64,000 nucleotides of DNA. Origin: Rattus norvegicus. Its lineage: Eukaryota; Chordata; Mammalia; Rodentia; Muridae. Position numbers and translations under genes: made by a program. The stretch covers positions 24,039,001 to 24,103,000 of the forward strand of contig NC_086028.1 of assembly GCF_036323735.1 (NCBI RefSeq), given 5' to 3'. Positions 36,385-48,500 of the stretch are shown piece by piece. Position 1 is the first letter of the stretch. Every line of letters begins with the position of its first letter. Below the pieces are notes generated by a model, which ran no database searches, was not told the origin of the DNA, and was given only the letters and a program-made list of their open reading frames with translations.

Positions 36385-37405
36385 TTTTTTCTTTTATTGG
36401 ATTTTTTTTTCAATTTACATTTCCTGGTTTTCCCTCTGGCAATACCCTATCCCATCCTCCTCCCCCTGCTTAGATGAGAGTATTCCCCCACCCACTCACC
36501 CACTTCCTTCCTCCTCCACGCCCTGATACTCCCCTACACTGGGTCATTGAGCCTTTCCTCCCATTGATGCCCAACAAGACCATCCTCTACTACATATGAG
36601 GCTGGAGCCATGGGTCTGTCCATGTACTCTTTTGTTGGTGATTTAGTCCCTGGATGCTGTGGGGTGTCTGTTTGGTTGATATTATTGCTCTTCCTATATG
36701 GTTGCAAACACCTTCAGCTCCTTTAGTTCTTTCTCTAACTCCTCCTTTGGGGACACCATTCTCAGTCCAATGGCTGGCTGCAAGCATCCACCTCTGTATT
36801 TGTCAGACTCTGGTATAACCTCTCAGGAGACAGCTATATCAAGTTCCTGTCAGCATGCACTTCTTGGCATTCATAATAGTGTCTGGTTTTGGTGACTGTA
36901 TATGAGCTGTATCCCCTGCTAGGGCAGTCTTTGGCTGGCCTTTCCTTTAGTCTCTGCTCCATACTTTGTCTGAGGACCCAGGTATACTAGTTCTGGGCAT
37001 ATACCCAAAATATACTCCCTCCTACAATAAGGACACGTGCTCCACTATGTTCATAGCAGCCTTATTTATAATAGCCAAAAGCCGGAAAGAACCCAGATGC
37101 CCTTCAACAGAGGAATGGGTACAGACAATGTGGTACATCAACACAATGGAATATTACTCAGCTATCAAAAACAATGACTTTATGAAATTCGTAGGCAAAT
37201 GGTTGGAACTGGAAAATATCATCCTGAGTGAGGTGACCTAATCACAAAAGAACACACATGGTGTGCACTCACTGATAAGTAATATTAGCCCAAAAGTTGA
37301 AATACCCAAGATATAGTCAGAGACCACAAGAAGAAGGAAGACCAAAGTGTGTATGCTTCAGTTCTCCTTAGAAGGGAGAACAAAATACTCGTAGGAGGAA
37401 ATTTA
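36385..37405 (-). mobile_element. 5'-inverted (twin-primed) LINE-1, about 1 kb
   Basis: About 36385-36965 is antisense L1 3' UTR (T-rich start, CAATTTACATTTCCTGG, C-rich tract, ending CTCTGCTCCATACTTTGTCT). At about 36966 the orientation flips, and sense ORF2 C-terminus follows ('EDPGILVLGIYPKYTPSYNKDTCSTMFIAALFIIAKS' through 'KWLELENIILSEVT') plus the first 150 bp of 3' UTR to about 37405 (AATACTCGTAGGAGGAAAT). The end of the sense part and the start of the antisense part are contiguous in L1 coordinates. The coding segment is open but is only a C-terminal scrap. Confidence 0.92.
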
Positions 37406-38209
37406 GACATGTATGCTTTTGATATATGAATAAGCAAATAATTCAAAGAACAATCAACAAAAATAGTATCCTTCATGACAAAAAAAGGTGTTGCAAATCA
37501 CTTTAAGATACTGAATAGTTACATAAGTGTTAAAATCAAGACACTCCGTGTTAATGTAATCTTGTTATTATAAAATAAATTGTTATTCATCAAGTTTGAA
37601 ACACAGACTACTTAAATGAATATTATTTGCACAATTTAAAGATAAATAGGTAAGAAAAACTGCAAGGTCCTACAAGAAAACAAATAATAGTAAAATTTTC
37701 ATATATGAACCAATCTTGAAGATATTATAATTGATGGATTTTTATATTTATTTTAGCAGTGAAACAGGTGATTACCATGTTTCTATATTGTGTCAAATAC
37801 AAACATAGAAATATTGATTGTATATGTAAAGCAAATACATCAATGAAATTTGAACCATAAAGATAACTTTTAAACTTTTCCTGAAATTTTTAAACACATG
37901 GAGGTAATTTCACAGCATCATGAATATAAGATGTTATTGACATTTTACACCTCTATACGTAGATGGAAGGGAACATTTATTCAAAACTTGGAAAATTATA
38001 AGCAGGATATATAGAATTGTATATATTTCAATTTCAGTAATGTCATCATATATTCATAAATCATTAAGTTTCCTAAAGGCCTAATCCAATGAGATGGCTA
38101 AAATGCATGCAGTGATAGATGAAATATAGCTGTAGAAAATCATTCTGGAAACAATTGTTATAATTGTAGAAGAAAGACAAGCAATGTGGCTGCTCTGGTT
38201 ACATCCAAA
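37406..38209. other. unassigned AT-rich sequence
   Basis: No gene or repeat was recognised. Confidence 0.45.
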
Positions 38210-38890
38210 GTCCTCCTAGGTCTGTGTTTATCCAACTGGAATGTAGACAAACCCTTAGTATACAATTTAAATCCCTTTAGCAGGAATCCCTTGGTTCACC
38301 TCTGGCTGAAATCCTTCGGTACACACCTTTAATCACAAATCATGCCATCAAATTGAAGGGCGAACAAATGATGAATCAGAGAAAGATTTGACAGACTGAG
38401 TCAAAGATAGGATAGCCCAAATCTCATCTCAGAAGAAAGGTATGTAAGAGCAGATGAGGGAGCTCAGTTCAGTCAGCACAGTTGAGAAGGATTGAGTTCA
38501 GTGCAATCAGTGGAGATTCAGTACAGTGAGTATAGTACAATGGACTTGAGTTTGTTCATGAATTCATGCAGTTTAGCACAGGTAGTACAGTTTAACAGAG
38601 GCAAATGAAGCCAGATAATAAGAAGAAGCAAAAAGTAAAAAAAAAATTAAAAAATAAAGCAAATTGCCAGAGTGAGTTTGAGGCCAAAAGGCAATTCAGT
38701 CAGAAGATAAGAGAAGCCAGACTGAATCAGTCAATTTGGAGAAAAGTTTGAGCCACAAGAGTTTATTTGAACCAACCAGACAGAGTTCACAAAGAGACAG
38801 AAGGTGGGGCAGTTTATTTGGTTAGTAAGTCTTTAAGACAATGATTATTTCAGGTGAGTACACGTTACTTTTGAAAGAATGGAAACACAA
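38210..38890 (+). repeat. dispersed repeat of unnamed family, copy 2
   Basis: Related to 34501-35110. Shared blocks are CGGTACACACCTTTAATC (38317), ATGATGAATCAGAGAAAG (38370), AGCCAGACTGAATC (38715), a TTGAACCAACCAGACAGAG block (38768) and GGCAGTTTATTTGGTTAG (38808). The middle (about 38460-38600) is rich in CAGT/TTCAGT repeats (GCTCAGTTCAGTCAGCACAG). The ACACCTTTAATC start resembles Pol III-derived SINE wording, but no A or B box was confirmed. Confidence 0.7.
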
Positions 38891-39499
38891 AAACGCAAAA
38901 TATAAACTATTACTTGATGTACCCATGTGCAATTTCCTGTCTTAAAAAAAAATACTGCCTTCACTTTTGAGATAATAATTACATTATATTCCACTTCTCA
39001 TTTCTCCCTGAACACCATTACATATACTCATCTTTGCTCTTTGTTACATTCATGACATCTTTTTCCACTAATTATTGTTATAGTTAATGTGTAAGTACAA
39101 CATGGGTTACCATGGGAAAGCTAAGGATGTGCCGACTCTTCACAACTCACGACTAAGGAATTCTGAGAGCAATAGAAATAGTCTTCTCTAGGGAAGAGCA
39201 ACCAGTCAGTTATCCAATCAAATGGTCAGTCCTAAAACCACACTCTCTGTATTGCAGAGAAAGGACAATTTAAAGATTTCAATAGGAAAGTACAAAGCAT
39301 GGTGAATTTAGCAATAAGAGAGGGCTGAAGCAAGTCAAAAAGCCTTTCCTAACTTTCTAAACACTTGTGGGATAAGTACTTTGTAACATTTCAAATACAT
39401 CGGTATTTCACAACTAATTCATCATTAGTGTCCTAAGAACAGCTTAATACTATGTGTTCAAACTTCAGTGTGTATCAATAAGATACAGTAACTTAATCA
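38891..39499. other. unassigned sequence
   Basis: No gene or repeat was recognised. Confidence 0.4.
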
Positions 39500-40177
39500 A
39501 CAGTATTTTTAATGGATATGATAAAGGTATATAGAGACAAGCTTCAAAATCCTGTAGGAAAGTCATAGTAACTAACCAAAATGAAACTGGCAGATACCAA
39601 GACACATACATCACTATAATATACTAAAGAAGACAATTATAGACCCATATAGCCATAGCCATATGATTTTGGACAAAGATGCTAAAAATGTCCTGTGGAT
39701 AAAAGGTAATTTTCTGAACAATCAGTAATAAGGAAACTGTATATTGACAGTAGAAAGAGTAAAACTATATCCTACACTCCATTCACTACAAAAATCATCA
39801 CAACTGGAAAAAAAAAACACTTGGTGTAAAAATTTAAAACTCTCGGAAGCAAAAGTAGAGAAAGCATTCTATATGTATGATTAGGAAACGGTTGTCTAAA
39901 TAGGAACTCAATCTTTTTCACCTACGCACCATAGCCGATGGTTGACAAAGGCAACATCATGAAATTTAAGAAAAAAAGCATTGACACACTAAAGGAATCA
40001 ATTAATTGAGTCCTAAAGCAGCCTGAAGAGTGGGGAAAAAAAAACTTTGCTAGTTAGTATATGGTAAAGAAGATTCATTTCTAGATCCAAAAGAAAAAAG
40101 AGAGAAAAAATTCTGATTATCAAGAAATAATAAGTCAAAACAGAAGCTAGTAAGATGAATATATGGGTGAATTAGAA

Positions 40178-40232
<55 letters not shown>

Positions 40233-40890
40233 AAAAAAGTTAGTCTCGATAATCCATGAGAATAACGCACAGAAACAAATAAACAAAGAGATACACAACC
40301 CTAAACACTAAGGTTCCATTCTTACCAGTTTGAATATCAAACATTAAGAAAACAAATCAGAAAAAAATGCTGCCTAGCAGGCAGACAAAAGCTAAGTTTT
40401 AGCCTCTTCTGGTAGCAATGCAGACTAGTATAGGTACTATGGAAATGAAAATCTACTTCTCTCTGACCACTGAAAATAATTGTAACATATGACATCATCT
40501 GAATGTTTACTGAAAGCACTTTGAGTCATCAGAGGGCGAGTGACACACTAGTATTTAAGGCACTTAATTTATTTGTCTATTTATTTATTATGGCTTTGTT
40601 TACTACAGGGAGCAGATAAGCCCAACCTAGTTGCCCATCCATAGATGAATGTGCAATGAAAATCCAATACATTTATTAGACTATTGAATAATATTGGAAT
40701 ATTATTCAGATCCAAAGACAAATGAAATCACAAAACTTGCAAGAAAATGGATAGATTTCAACTGTACACTAATAAGTTCATAAAATTTCTTCAAGAAAAT
40801 GTAAGCATGTTCTTTATAAATAAATCTCAGCCTAGTGTATAAAATACATCTATATAGTGTATATTATATATATATTACATAATGCATAAA
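39500..40890 (+). mobile_element. ancient LINE-1 ORF2 C-terminal half
   Basis: At low identity it follows ORF2 order: GCCATATGATTTTGGACAAAG (near 39657, the 'HLIFDKGAK' region), AAAGGCAACATCATGAAATT (39946), GGGAAAAAAAAACTTTGCTA (40033), TAGCAATGCAGACTAGTATA (40412), CCATCCATAGATGAATG (40634), AATGAAATCACAAAACTTG (40722) and AAGAAAATGGATAG (40740). An (AT)n array at 40183-40230 interrupts it. All frames are destroyed. It predates the murine L1s in this window. Confidence 0.7.
40183..40230. repeat. (AT)n microsatellite
   Basis: About 24 AT units. It is self-complementary and able to form a hairpin. Confidence 0.97.
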
Positions 40891-41071
40891 TGTATAAAGC
40901 AAATGAATGAAAAATAATTTCAAGTAAAACCTGTTGAAAAAGAGCAAGTTACTGGTAGCTATTAGGTAATAAGGAAGAATTGAGCAAGGTAACAGGCACT
41001 GGAATTGAAAGTCATAATCAATTCTTCTTCTAACTTAACTTCGTTGGCTCCCAAAGGTCAATGCAGGTGAC

Positions 41072-41215
41072 CTGAGCTGAGATGTCTAACAGTCGGGACG
41101 TGGAACCTGAAAAGGCCACCTTGTGTAGCCAGGTAGGACCCCGGTGGAGGGTAAGGACACCAACCCACACAACAAAACTTTTGACCCAAATTTGTCCTCT
41201 GTCATGGATTTTTCA
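41072..41215 (+). mobile_element. old LINE-1 3' UTR fragment
   Basis: CTGAGATGTCTAACAGTCGG, GGAACCTGAAAAGGCC, TAGCCAGGTAGGACCCCGG, GGACACCAACCCACAC and TTTGACCCAAATTTGTCC follow an old murine L1 3' UTR type. Both ends are truncated. Confidence 0.6.
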
Positions 41216-41469
41216 GGCTTTTGTTGGTTGGTTTGTTTTCGTTTTGCATCTTGCCTTTTTGGTGCATATGTGCACGAAGACATATTTCATAACGAAAAAG
41301 AAAAGTAAAATCCAGTAAGAAGGTCCAGAAATTCAAAATGACTACTCTATAGAACCTCACTAAGTTGTACAGACTTTGGTTTTGGATGCATTTTCCATGC
41401 CATGTTTGTTTATTTTATTTAATGGCTTGCACGTTCGTTTTAATGATGTTTTAATTATAAAAGAATGTG

Positions 41470-41790
41470 AAAACATTATTCATAATAAAGCAGTTATTGT
41501 GCCAGTCTAGGTGTCCGTAAGACAGGAATGAATATTAAAAAGTATATTTTTTTCAGCCACAAAGGTAGAGGAAATAATGTCATTAGCGCTACAACAGATG
41601 TGACTGGAGATCATGTCTTAAGTGAATCGCGCCAGCCTCAGAAAGTCAAACTTCACATATTCTATCTCCTTATTGGTTCATAGGATGTTTTAGACACATG
41701 TATTATGTATGCATATATGACATAAAAGTGGGAAACTCTCTATGGGAACAAAGGGACAAATTAGTTGAGGAAGCATGAAACCAAAGGATG
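41470..41790 (+). mobile_element. ancient LINE-1 ORF2 3' end
   Basis: At low identity it matches the ORF2 C-terminus and adjoining 3' UTR: CAGTCTAGGTGTCCGTAAG (41501), TTTCAGCCACAAAGGTAGAG (41552), GTGACTGGAGATCATGTC (41600), TTAAGTGAATCGCGCCAG (41619) and CTCAGAAAGTCAAACTTCAC (41637). Confidence 0.6.
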
Positions 41791-42569
41791 TATGTGGGAT
41801 AAATGTTCACTGTTCATTTGATTGGTATTTGGGGGCTTGAAACTAAAGCTGACATTTCCTACATGTTTTGAACACTTAGGATCACAGTACTAATGACATT
41901 GATGTTTGTAAAGGAAATAACTCTGAGGCGAAAGGATACTGACAACATGCATCTGCATGGGAGAAAGGTTACTCGCCCTGTAGATTTGTTTCCTTTTCTC
42001 ACCCCATGCTGAAAAGAACCAAAGTATCCTTTATTTGAAAAGAATCTCGAGGCCTTAGGTACAAATACATTTGAGAATTGAATGTGTGGAATTACCTTTG
42101 TGCCAACCAAGAGACCTCAAATATGAAGTAATTGTTGCAGGTGGATATTGAAATTCTTTCCATGCTCTCTTCAAGCACATAGAGCAAAAAATTGGAAATT
42201 TGATTTGTACTTGATTGGATTGGAGATTGGTTAGACAAGATAGACATGATTAGCTAAATCATCCATGTTTTTATTTCCTCTTAACCTGTTTATTAGCCTA
42301 TCAAGAACTGTAGCTTGTGCTAAGGAGGGGACAACTGAATTATCAAGAAAGGACTTCTCGAAACAACATTGCTATGAGAAATCTTTGGAAACACAAATAT
42401 GTAACATGTAGGACTAATTATAACAACGACAGTAACAAGGCACCATCAGGTCTGAGGTGTTTTATGTATCTTTAAAGAAGTCCCCTTATTAATGCTAATG
42501 CTTAAAAAAAGAGAATAGGGAGCCTTTTAGGAGCCTCATCGTGTAATCTTTGAATTCCCACCCATCCAC
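41791..42569. other. unassigned sequence
   Basis: No gene or repeat was recognised. An 83-codon minus frame at 42110-41859 has no recognisable relatives. Confidence 0.4.
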
Positions 42570-42873
42570 CTTAAGAATTTTTGACCCTGAATTGTTGCTG
42601 TCTAAAGGAAATGTAGGGACAAAAATGGAGCAGAGACTGAAGCAAAGGTCATCCATTGACTAGCCCGACTTAGGATCCATGCCATGAACAGGCATCAAAC
42701 CCGGACACTATTACTGAGTCCATGTTGTGTTTGCAGACATGAGCCTAGCATGGCTGTCCTCTGAGGGGCTCTGCCAGCAGCTGACTGAGATGGATGCAGA
42801 TACTTACAGCCAACCATTGGACTAAGGTAGGGAACACTTATGGAAGAATTAGGGCAAGGACTAAAGGAGAGAG

Positions 42874-42919
<46 letters not shown>

Positions 42920-43345
42920 GAAGGAAGAAACAAAGAAACAAAGAAACAAAGAAACAAAGAAAGAACGTAAAGAAAAACAGTATCAACCAATCTATACCGC
43001 TTGCAGCTCCCAGAGTATAAGCCACCAACCAAAGAGCATACATGGGCTGGTACTAGGCCCCTTCCATATATGGAGCAGAGGATTGTTGATTGCCTTGTCT
43101 GGCATCAGTGGGAGCATAGAAACTTGATGCCTGCCACAGGAAAGGGGAATGCTGGAGGGAGTGCAGGGTGGGGGTGGAGGGTGAGGTGTAAAGTGGGGCT
43201 GGTAGGTGGGTGACAGAGTACACTATCAGAACCAAAGGAGAAGGGATAGGAGTGAAGAACTCAGGGAGGAGATACCTAGAAGGGGAACAACATCCGAAAT
43301 GCAAATAAATAAAATAACTTAATAATAATAATAAAAATAAAATGA
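42570..43345 (+). mobile_element. LINE-1 3' UTR with internal GAAA array
   Basis: TTAAGAATTTTTGACCCTG, GAGCAGAGACTGAAGC, CAGCCAACCATTGGAC, ACCAACCAAAGAGCATACA, a GGGTGGGGGTGG tract and ACATCCGAAATGCAAATAAA with an A-rich tail follow L1 3' UTR order. The GAAA/GAAAC array at 42868-42964 expanded in the GGAAAGGACTGAAGGAG-type stretch. No ORF. Confidence 0.88.
42868..42964. repeat. (GAAA)n-(AAACAAAG)n microsatellite
   Basis: Pure GAAA units pass into GGAA, then CAAAGAAA units. The open frames over it are low-complexity artefacts. Confidence 0.95.
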
Positions 43346-43650
43346 CAAAATATTTCACACAATTCTAGCAATATTTAAGTCACATAATAGAAAGGGAAAC
43401 AAAACATCTATAGTACACATTTAAATTTTATTTCAAATTGTACTGCATACATATGTATGAATTTCATCAAAGATTCTATAACAACTAAAAAAGCATAAAT
43501 CCAAATTGCAAAAAATGGATTTTAATTGGAATTTAGTATTTACTATAACTACATTGATCACTTATATATTTTGCCCTTTAAATATAAATTTATAAATTAT
43601 AAATTATTTCTAATATGAGTTTTCAAATTCAAATTCAAAATTGATGGATT
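43346..43650. other. unassigned AT-rich sequence
   Basis: A short AT-rich stretch between the L1 3' UTR and the full-length L1. No gene was recognised. Confidence 0.45.
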
Positions 43651-43664
43651 AAAAGTTTCATTCC
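43651..43664 (+). repeat. target-site duplication of full-length L1 (left)
   Basis: AAAAGTTTCATTCC recurs exactly at 50058-50071, just after the L1 poly(A), and again at 50191-50204 beyond the ID element. It is preceded by GATT, giving the bottom-strand nick site CTTTT/AATC preferred by the L1 endonuclease. Confidence 0.93.
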
Positions 43665-44381
43665 GAGCAGCTCTCTGCTCCCAGACCCGGTGAGAGAGAG
43701 ACCCAACCGCCTGGTCAGGTGGGCACTCCTGAGGCTGCAGAGCGGAAGAGACCACCAACACTGCTCACCCCTGCCCACATCCCTGGCCCAAGAGGAAACT
43801 GTATAAGGCCTCTGAGCTCCCGTGGGGGAGGGCCAAGGAGCGGCAGGACACCTGCCTGAGACACCGCCGGAACCTGAAAGAAACAGACTGGATAAACAGT
43901 TCTGTGCACCCAAATCCCATGGGAGGGAGAGCTGAACCTTCAGAGAGGCAGACAAGCCTGGGAAACCAGAAGAGACTGCTCCCTGCACACACATCTCGGA
44001 CGCCAGAGGAAAAAGCCAAAGACCATCTGGAACCCTGGTGCACTGAAGCTCCCGGAAGGGGCGGCACAGGTCTTCCTGGTTGCTGCCGCTGCAGAGAGCC
44101 CCTGGGCAGCACCCCACGAGCGAACTTGAGCCTCAGGACCACAGGTAAGACCAAATTTTCTGCTGCAAGAAAGCTGCCTGGTGAACTCAAGACACAGGCC
44201 CACAGGAACAGCTGAAGACCTGTAGAGAGGAAAAACTACACGCCCGAAAGCTGAACACTCTGTCCCCATAACTGACTGAAAGAGAGGAAAACAGGTCTAC
44301 AGCACTCCTGACACACAGGCTTATAGGACAGTCTAGCCACTGTCAGAAATAGCAGAACAAAGTAACACTAGAGATAATCTG
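43665..44381 (+). promoter_or_regulatory. L1 5' UTR / internal promoter region
   Basis: About 717 bp of GC-rich, CpG-containing sequence starts with GAGCAGCTCTCTGCTCCCAG and ends at the ORF1 ATG. By family knowledge, the L1 5' UTR carries an internal Pol II promoter. I see no tandem monomers. Minus-strand frames of up to 160 codons (43635-44117) and a 103-codon + frame (43904-44215) are open here, but they are probably by-products of GC-rich composition. Confidence 0.8.
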
Positions 44382-45453
44382 ATGGCGAGAGGCAAGCGCA
44401 GGAACCCAAGCAACAGAAACCAAGACTACATGCCATCATCTGAGCGCAATTCTCCCACCAAAACAAACATGGAATATCCAAACACACCAGAAAAGCAAGA
44501 TCTAGTTTCAAAATCATATTTGATCATTATGCTGGAGGACTTCAAGAAAGACATGAACACACTTAGGGAAACACAGGAAAACATTAATAAACAAATAGAA
44601 GCCTACAGAGAGGAATCGCAAAAATCCCTGAAAGAATTCCAGGAAAACACAATCAAACAGTTGAAGGAATTAAAAATGGAAATAGAAGCAATCAAGAAAG
44701 AACACATGGAAACAACACTGGATATAGAAAACCAAAAGAAGAGACAAGGAGCTGTAGATACAAGCTTCACCAACAGAATACAAGAGATGGAAGAGAGAAT
44801 CTCAGGAGCAGAAGATTCCATAGAAATCATTGACTCAACTGTCAAATAATGTAAAGCGGAAAAAGCTACTGGTCCAAAACATACAGGAAATCCAGGACTC
44901 AATGAGAAGATCAAACCTAAGGATAATAGGTATAGAAGATAGTGAAGACTCCCAGCTCAAAGGACCAGTAAATATCTTCAACAAAATCATAGAAGAAAAC
45001 TTCCCTAACCTAAAAAAAGAGATACCCATAGACATACAAGAAGCTTACAGAACTCCAAATAGATTGGACCAGAAAAGAAACACCTCCCGTCACATAATCG
45101 TCAAAACACCAAACGCACAAAATAAAGAAAGAATATTAAAAGCAGTAAGGGAAAAGGGTAAAGTAACATATAAAGGGAGACCTATCAGAATCACACCAGA
45201 CTTCTCGCCAGAAACTATGAAGGCCAGAAGATCCTGGACTGATGTCATACAGACCCTAAGAGAACACAAATGCCAGCCCAGGTTACTGTATCCAGCAAAA
45301 CTCTCAATTAACATTGATGGAGAAACCAAGATATTCCATGACAAAACCAAATTTACACAATATATTTCTACAAATCCAGCACTACAAAGGATAATAAATG
45401 GTAAAGCCCAACATAAGGAGGCAAGCTATACCCTAGAAGAAGCAAGAAACTAA
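44382..45453 (+). pseudogene. L1 ORF1 (RNA-binding chaperone), frameshifted
   Basis: ORF1p is the trimeric nucleic-acid-binding chaperone of the L1 ribonucleoprotein. The first part (from 'MARGKRRNPSNRNQDY') is open for 155 codons to a TAA at 44847-44849. It has a basic, polar N-terminus followed by a Glu/Lys/Gln-rich heptad-like stretch (about residues 45-150) typical of the trimerising coiled coil. The rest continues in another frame (open 44830-45453) and contains the RRM-like part ('NLRIIGIEDSEDS', 'RHIIVKTPN') and the C-terminal domain ('RPIRITPDFSPETMKARRSW', 'PRLLYPAKLSI'). The shift lies at the junction of coiled coil and RRM and fits a net loss of two bases. The stop at 45451-45453 lies 59 bp before ORF2. 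Confidence 0.92.
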
Positions 45454-45512
45454 TCGTCTTGGCAACAAAACAAAGAGAATGAAAGCACACAAACATAACC
45501 TCACATCCAAAT

Positions 45513-48500
45513 ATGAATATAAAGGGAAACAATAATCACTATTCCTTAATATCTCTCAATATCAATGGCCTCAACTCCCCAATAAAAAGACATAGATTAA
45601 CAAACTGGATACACAACGAGGACCCTGCATTCTGCTGCCTACAGGAAACACACCTCAGAGACAAAGACAGACACTACCTCAGAGTGAAAGGCTGGAAAAC
45701 AACTTTCCAAGCAAATGGTCAGAAGAAGCAAGCTGGAGTAGCCATTCTAATATCAAATAAAATCAATTTCCAACTAAAAGTCATCAAAAAAGATAAGGAA
45801 GGACACTTCATATTCATCAAAGGAAAAATCCACCAAGATGAACTCTCAATCCTAAATATCTATGCCCCAAATACAAGGGCACCTACATATGTAAAAGAAA
45901 CCTTACTAAAGATCAAAACACACATTGCACCTCACACAATAATAGTGGGAGATTTCAACACCCCACTCTCATCAATGGACAGATCATGGAAACAGAAATT
46001 AAACAGTGATGTCGACAGACTAAGAGAAGTCATGAGCCAAATGGACTTAACGGATATTTATAGAACATTCTATCCTAAAGCAAAAGGATATACCTTCTTC
46101 TCAGCTCCTCATGGTACTTTCTCCAAAATTGACCATATAATTGGTCAAAAAACGGGCCTCAACAGGTACAGAAAGATAGAAATAATCCCATGCGTGCTAT
46201 CGGACCACCACGGCCTAAAACTGGTCTTCAATAACAATAAGGGAAGAATGCCCACATATACGTGGAAATTGAACAATGCTCTACTCAATGATAACCTGGT
46301 CAAGGAAGAAATAAAGAAAGAAATTAAAAACTTTTTAGAATTTAATGAAAATGAAGATACAACATACTCAAACTTATGGGACACAATGAAAGCTGTGCTA
46401 AGAGGAAAACTCATAGCGCTGAGTGCCTGCAGAAAGAAACAGGAAAGAGCATATGTCAGCAGCTTGACAGCACACCCAAAAGCTCTAGAACAAAAAGAAG
46501 CAAATACACCCAGGAGGAGCAGAAGGCAGGAAATAATCAAACTAGGAGCTGAAATCAACCAAGTAGAAACAAAAAGGACCATAGAAAGAATCAACAGAAC
46601 CAAAAGTTGGTTCTTTGAGAAAATCAACAAGATAGATAAACCCTTAGCCAGACTAACGAGAGGACACAGAGAGTGCGTCCAAATTAACAAAATCAGAAAT
46701 GAAAAGGGAGACATAACTACAGATTCAGAGGAAATTCAAAAAATCATCAGATCTTAATATAAAAACCTATATTCAACAAAATTTGAAAATCTTCAGGAAA
46801 TGGACAATTTCCTAGACAGATACCAGGTATCGAAGTTAAATCAGGAACAGATAAACCAGTTAAACAACCCCACAACTCCTAAGGAAATAGAAGCAGTCAT
46901 TAAAGGTCTCCCAACCAAAAAGAGTCCAGGTCTAGACGGGTTTAGTGCAGAATTCTATCAAACCTTCATAGAAGACCTCATACCAATATTATCCAAACTA
47001 TTCCACAAAATTGAAACAGATGGAGCCCTACCGAATTCCTTCTACGAAGCCACAATTACTCTTATACCTAAACCACACAAAGACACAACAAAGAAAGAGA
47101 ACTTCAGACCAATTTCCCTTATGAATATCGACGCAAAAATACTCAATAAAATTCTGGCAAACCGAATTCAAGAGCACATCAAAACAATCATCCACCATGA
47201 TCAAGTAGGCTTCATCCCAGGCATGCAGGGATGGTTTAATATACGGAAAACCATCAACGTGATCCATTATATAAACAAACTGAAAGAACAGAACCACATG
47301 ATCATTTCATTAGATGCTGAGAAAGCATTTGACAAAATTCAACACCCCTTCATGATAAAAGTCCTGGAAAGAATAGGAATTCAAGGCCCATACCTAAACA
47401 TAGTAAAAGCCATATACAGCAAACCAGTTGCTAACATTAAACTAAATGGAGAGAAACTTGAAGCAATCCCACTAAAATCAGGGACTAGACAAGGCTGCCC
47501 ACTCTCTCCCTACTTATTCAATATAGTTCTTGAACTTCTAGCCAGAGCAATCAGACAACAAAAGGAGATCAAAGGGATACAGATCGGAAAAGAAGAGGTC
47601 AAAATATCACTATTTGCAGATGACATGATAGTATATTTAAGTGATCCCAAAAGTTCCACCAGAGAACTACTAAAGCTGATAAACAACTTCAGCAAAGTGG
47701 CTGGGTATAAAATTAACTCAAATAAATCAGTTGCCTTCCTCTATACAAAAGAGAAACAAGCCGAGAAAGAAATTAGGGAAACGACACCCTTCATAATAGA
47801 CCCAAATAATATAAAGTACCTCGGTGTGACTTTAACCAAGCAAGTAAAAGATCTGTACAATAAGAACTTCAAGACACTGAGGAAAGAAATTGAAGAAGAC
47901 CTCAGAAGATGGAAAGATCTCCCATGCTCATGGATTGGCAGGATTAATATGGTAAAAATGGCCATTTTACCAAAAGCAATCTACAGATTCAATGCAATCC
48001 CCATCAAAATACCAATCCAATTCTTCAAAGAGTTAGACAGAACAATTTGCAAATTCATCTGGAATAACAAAAAACCCAGGATAGCTAAAGCTATCCTCAA
48101 CAATAAAAGGACTTCAGGGGGAATCACTATCCCTGAACTCAAGCAGTATTACAGAGCAATAGTGATAAAAACTGCATGGTATTGGTACAGAGACAGACAG
48201 ATAGACCAATGGAATAGAATTGAAGACCCAGAAATGAACCCACACACCTATGGTCACTTGATTTTTGACAAAGGAGCCAAAACCATCCAATGGAAAAAAG
48301 ATAGCATTTTCAGCAAATGGTGCTGGTTCAACTGGAGGGCAACATGTAGAAGAATGCAGATCGATCCATGCTTATCACCCTGTACAAAGCTTAAGTCCAA
48401 GTGGATGAAGGACCTCCACATCAAACCAGACACACTCAAACTAATAGAAGAAAAACTAGGGAAGCATCTGGAACACATGGGCACTGGAAAAAATTTCCTG

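Noticed and set aside
43635..44269. Long minus-strand open frames (up to 160 codons) over the L1 5' UTR
   Set aside because: They overlap in several frames in GC-rich DNA, match no protein family I know, and lie antisense to a known L1 5' UTR. An antisense promoter is possible, but a protein is not supported.
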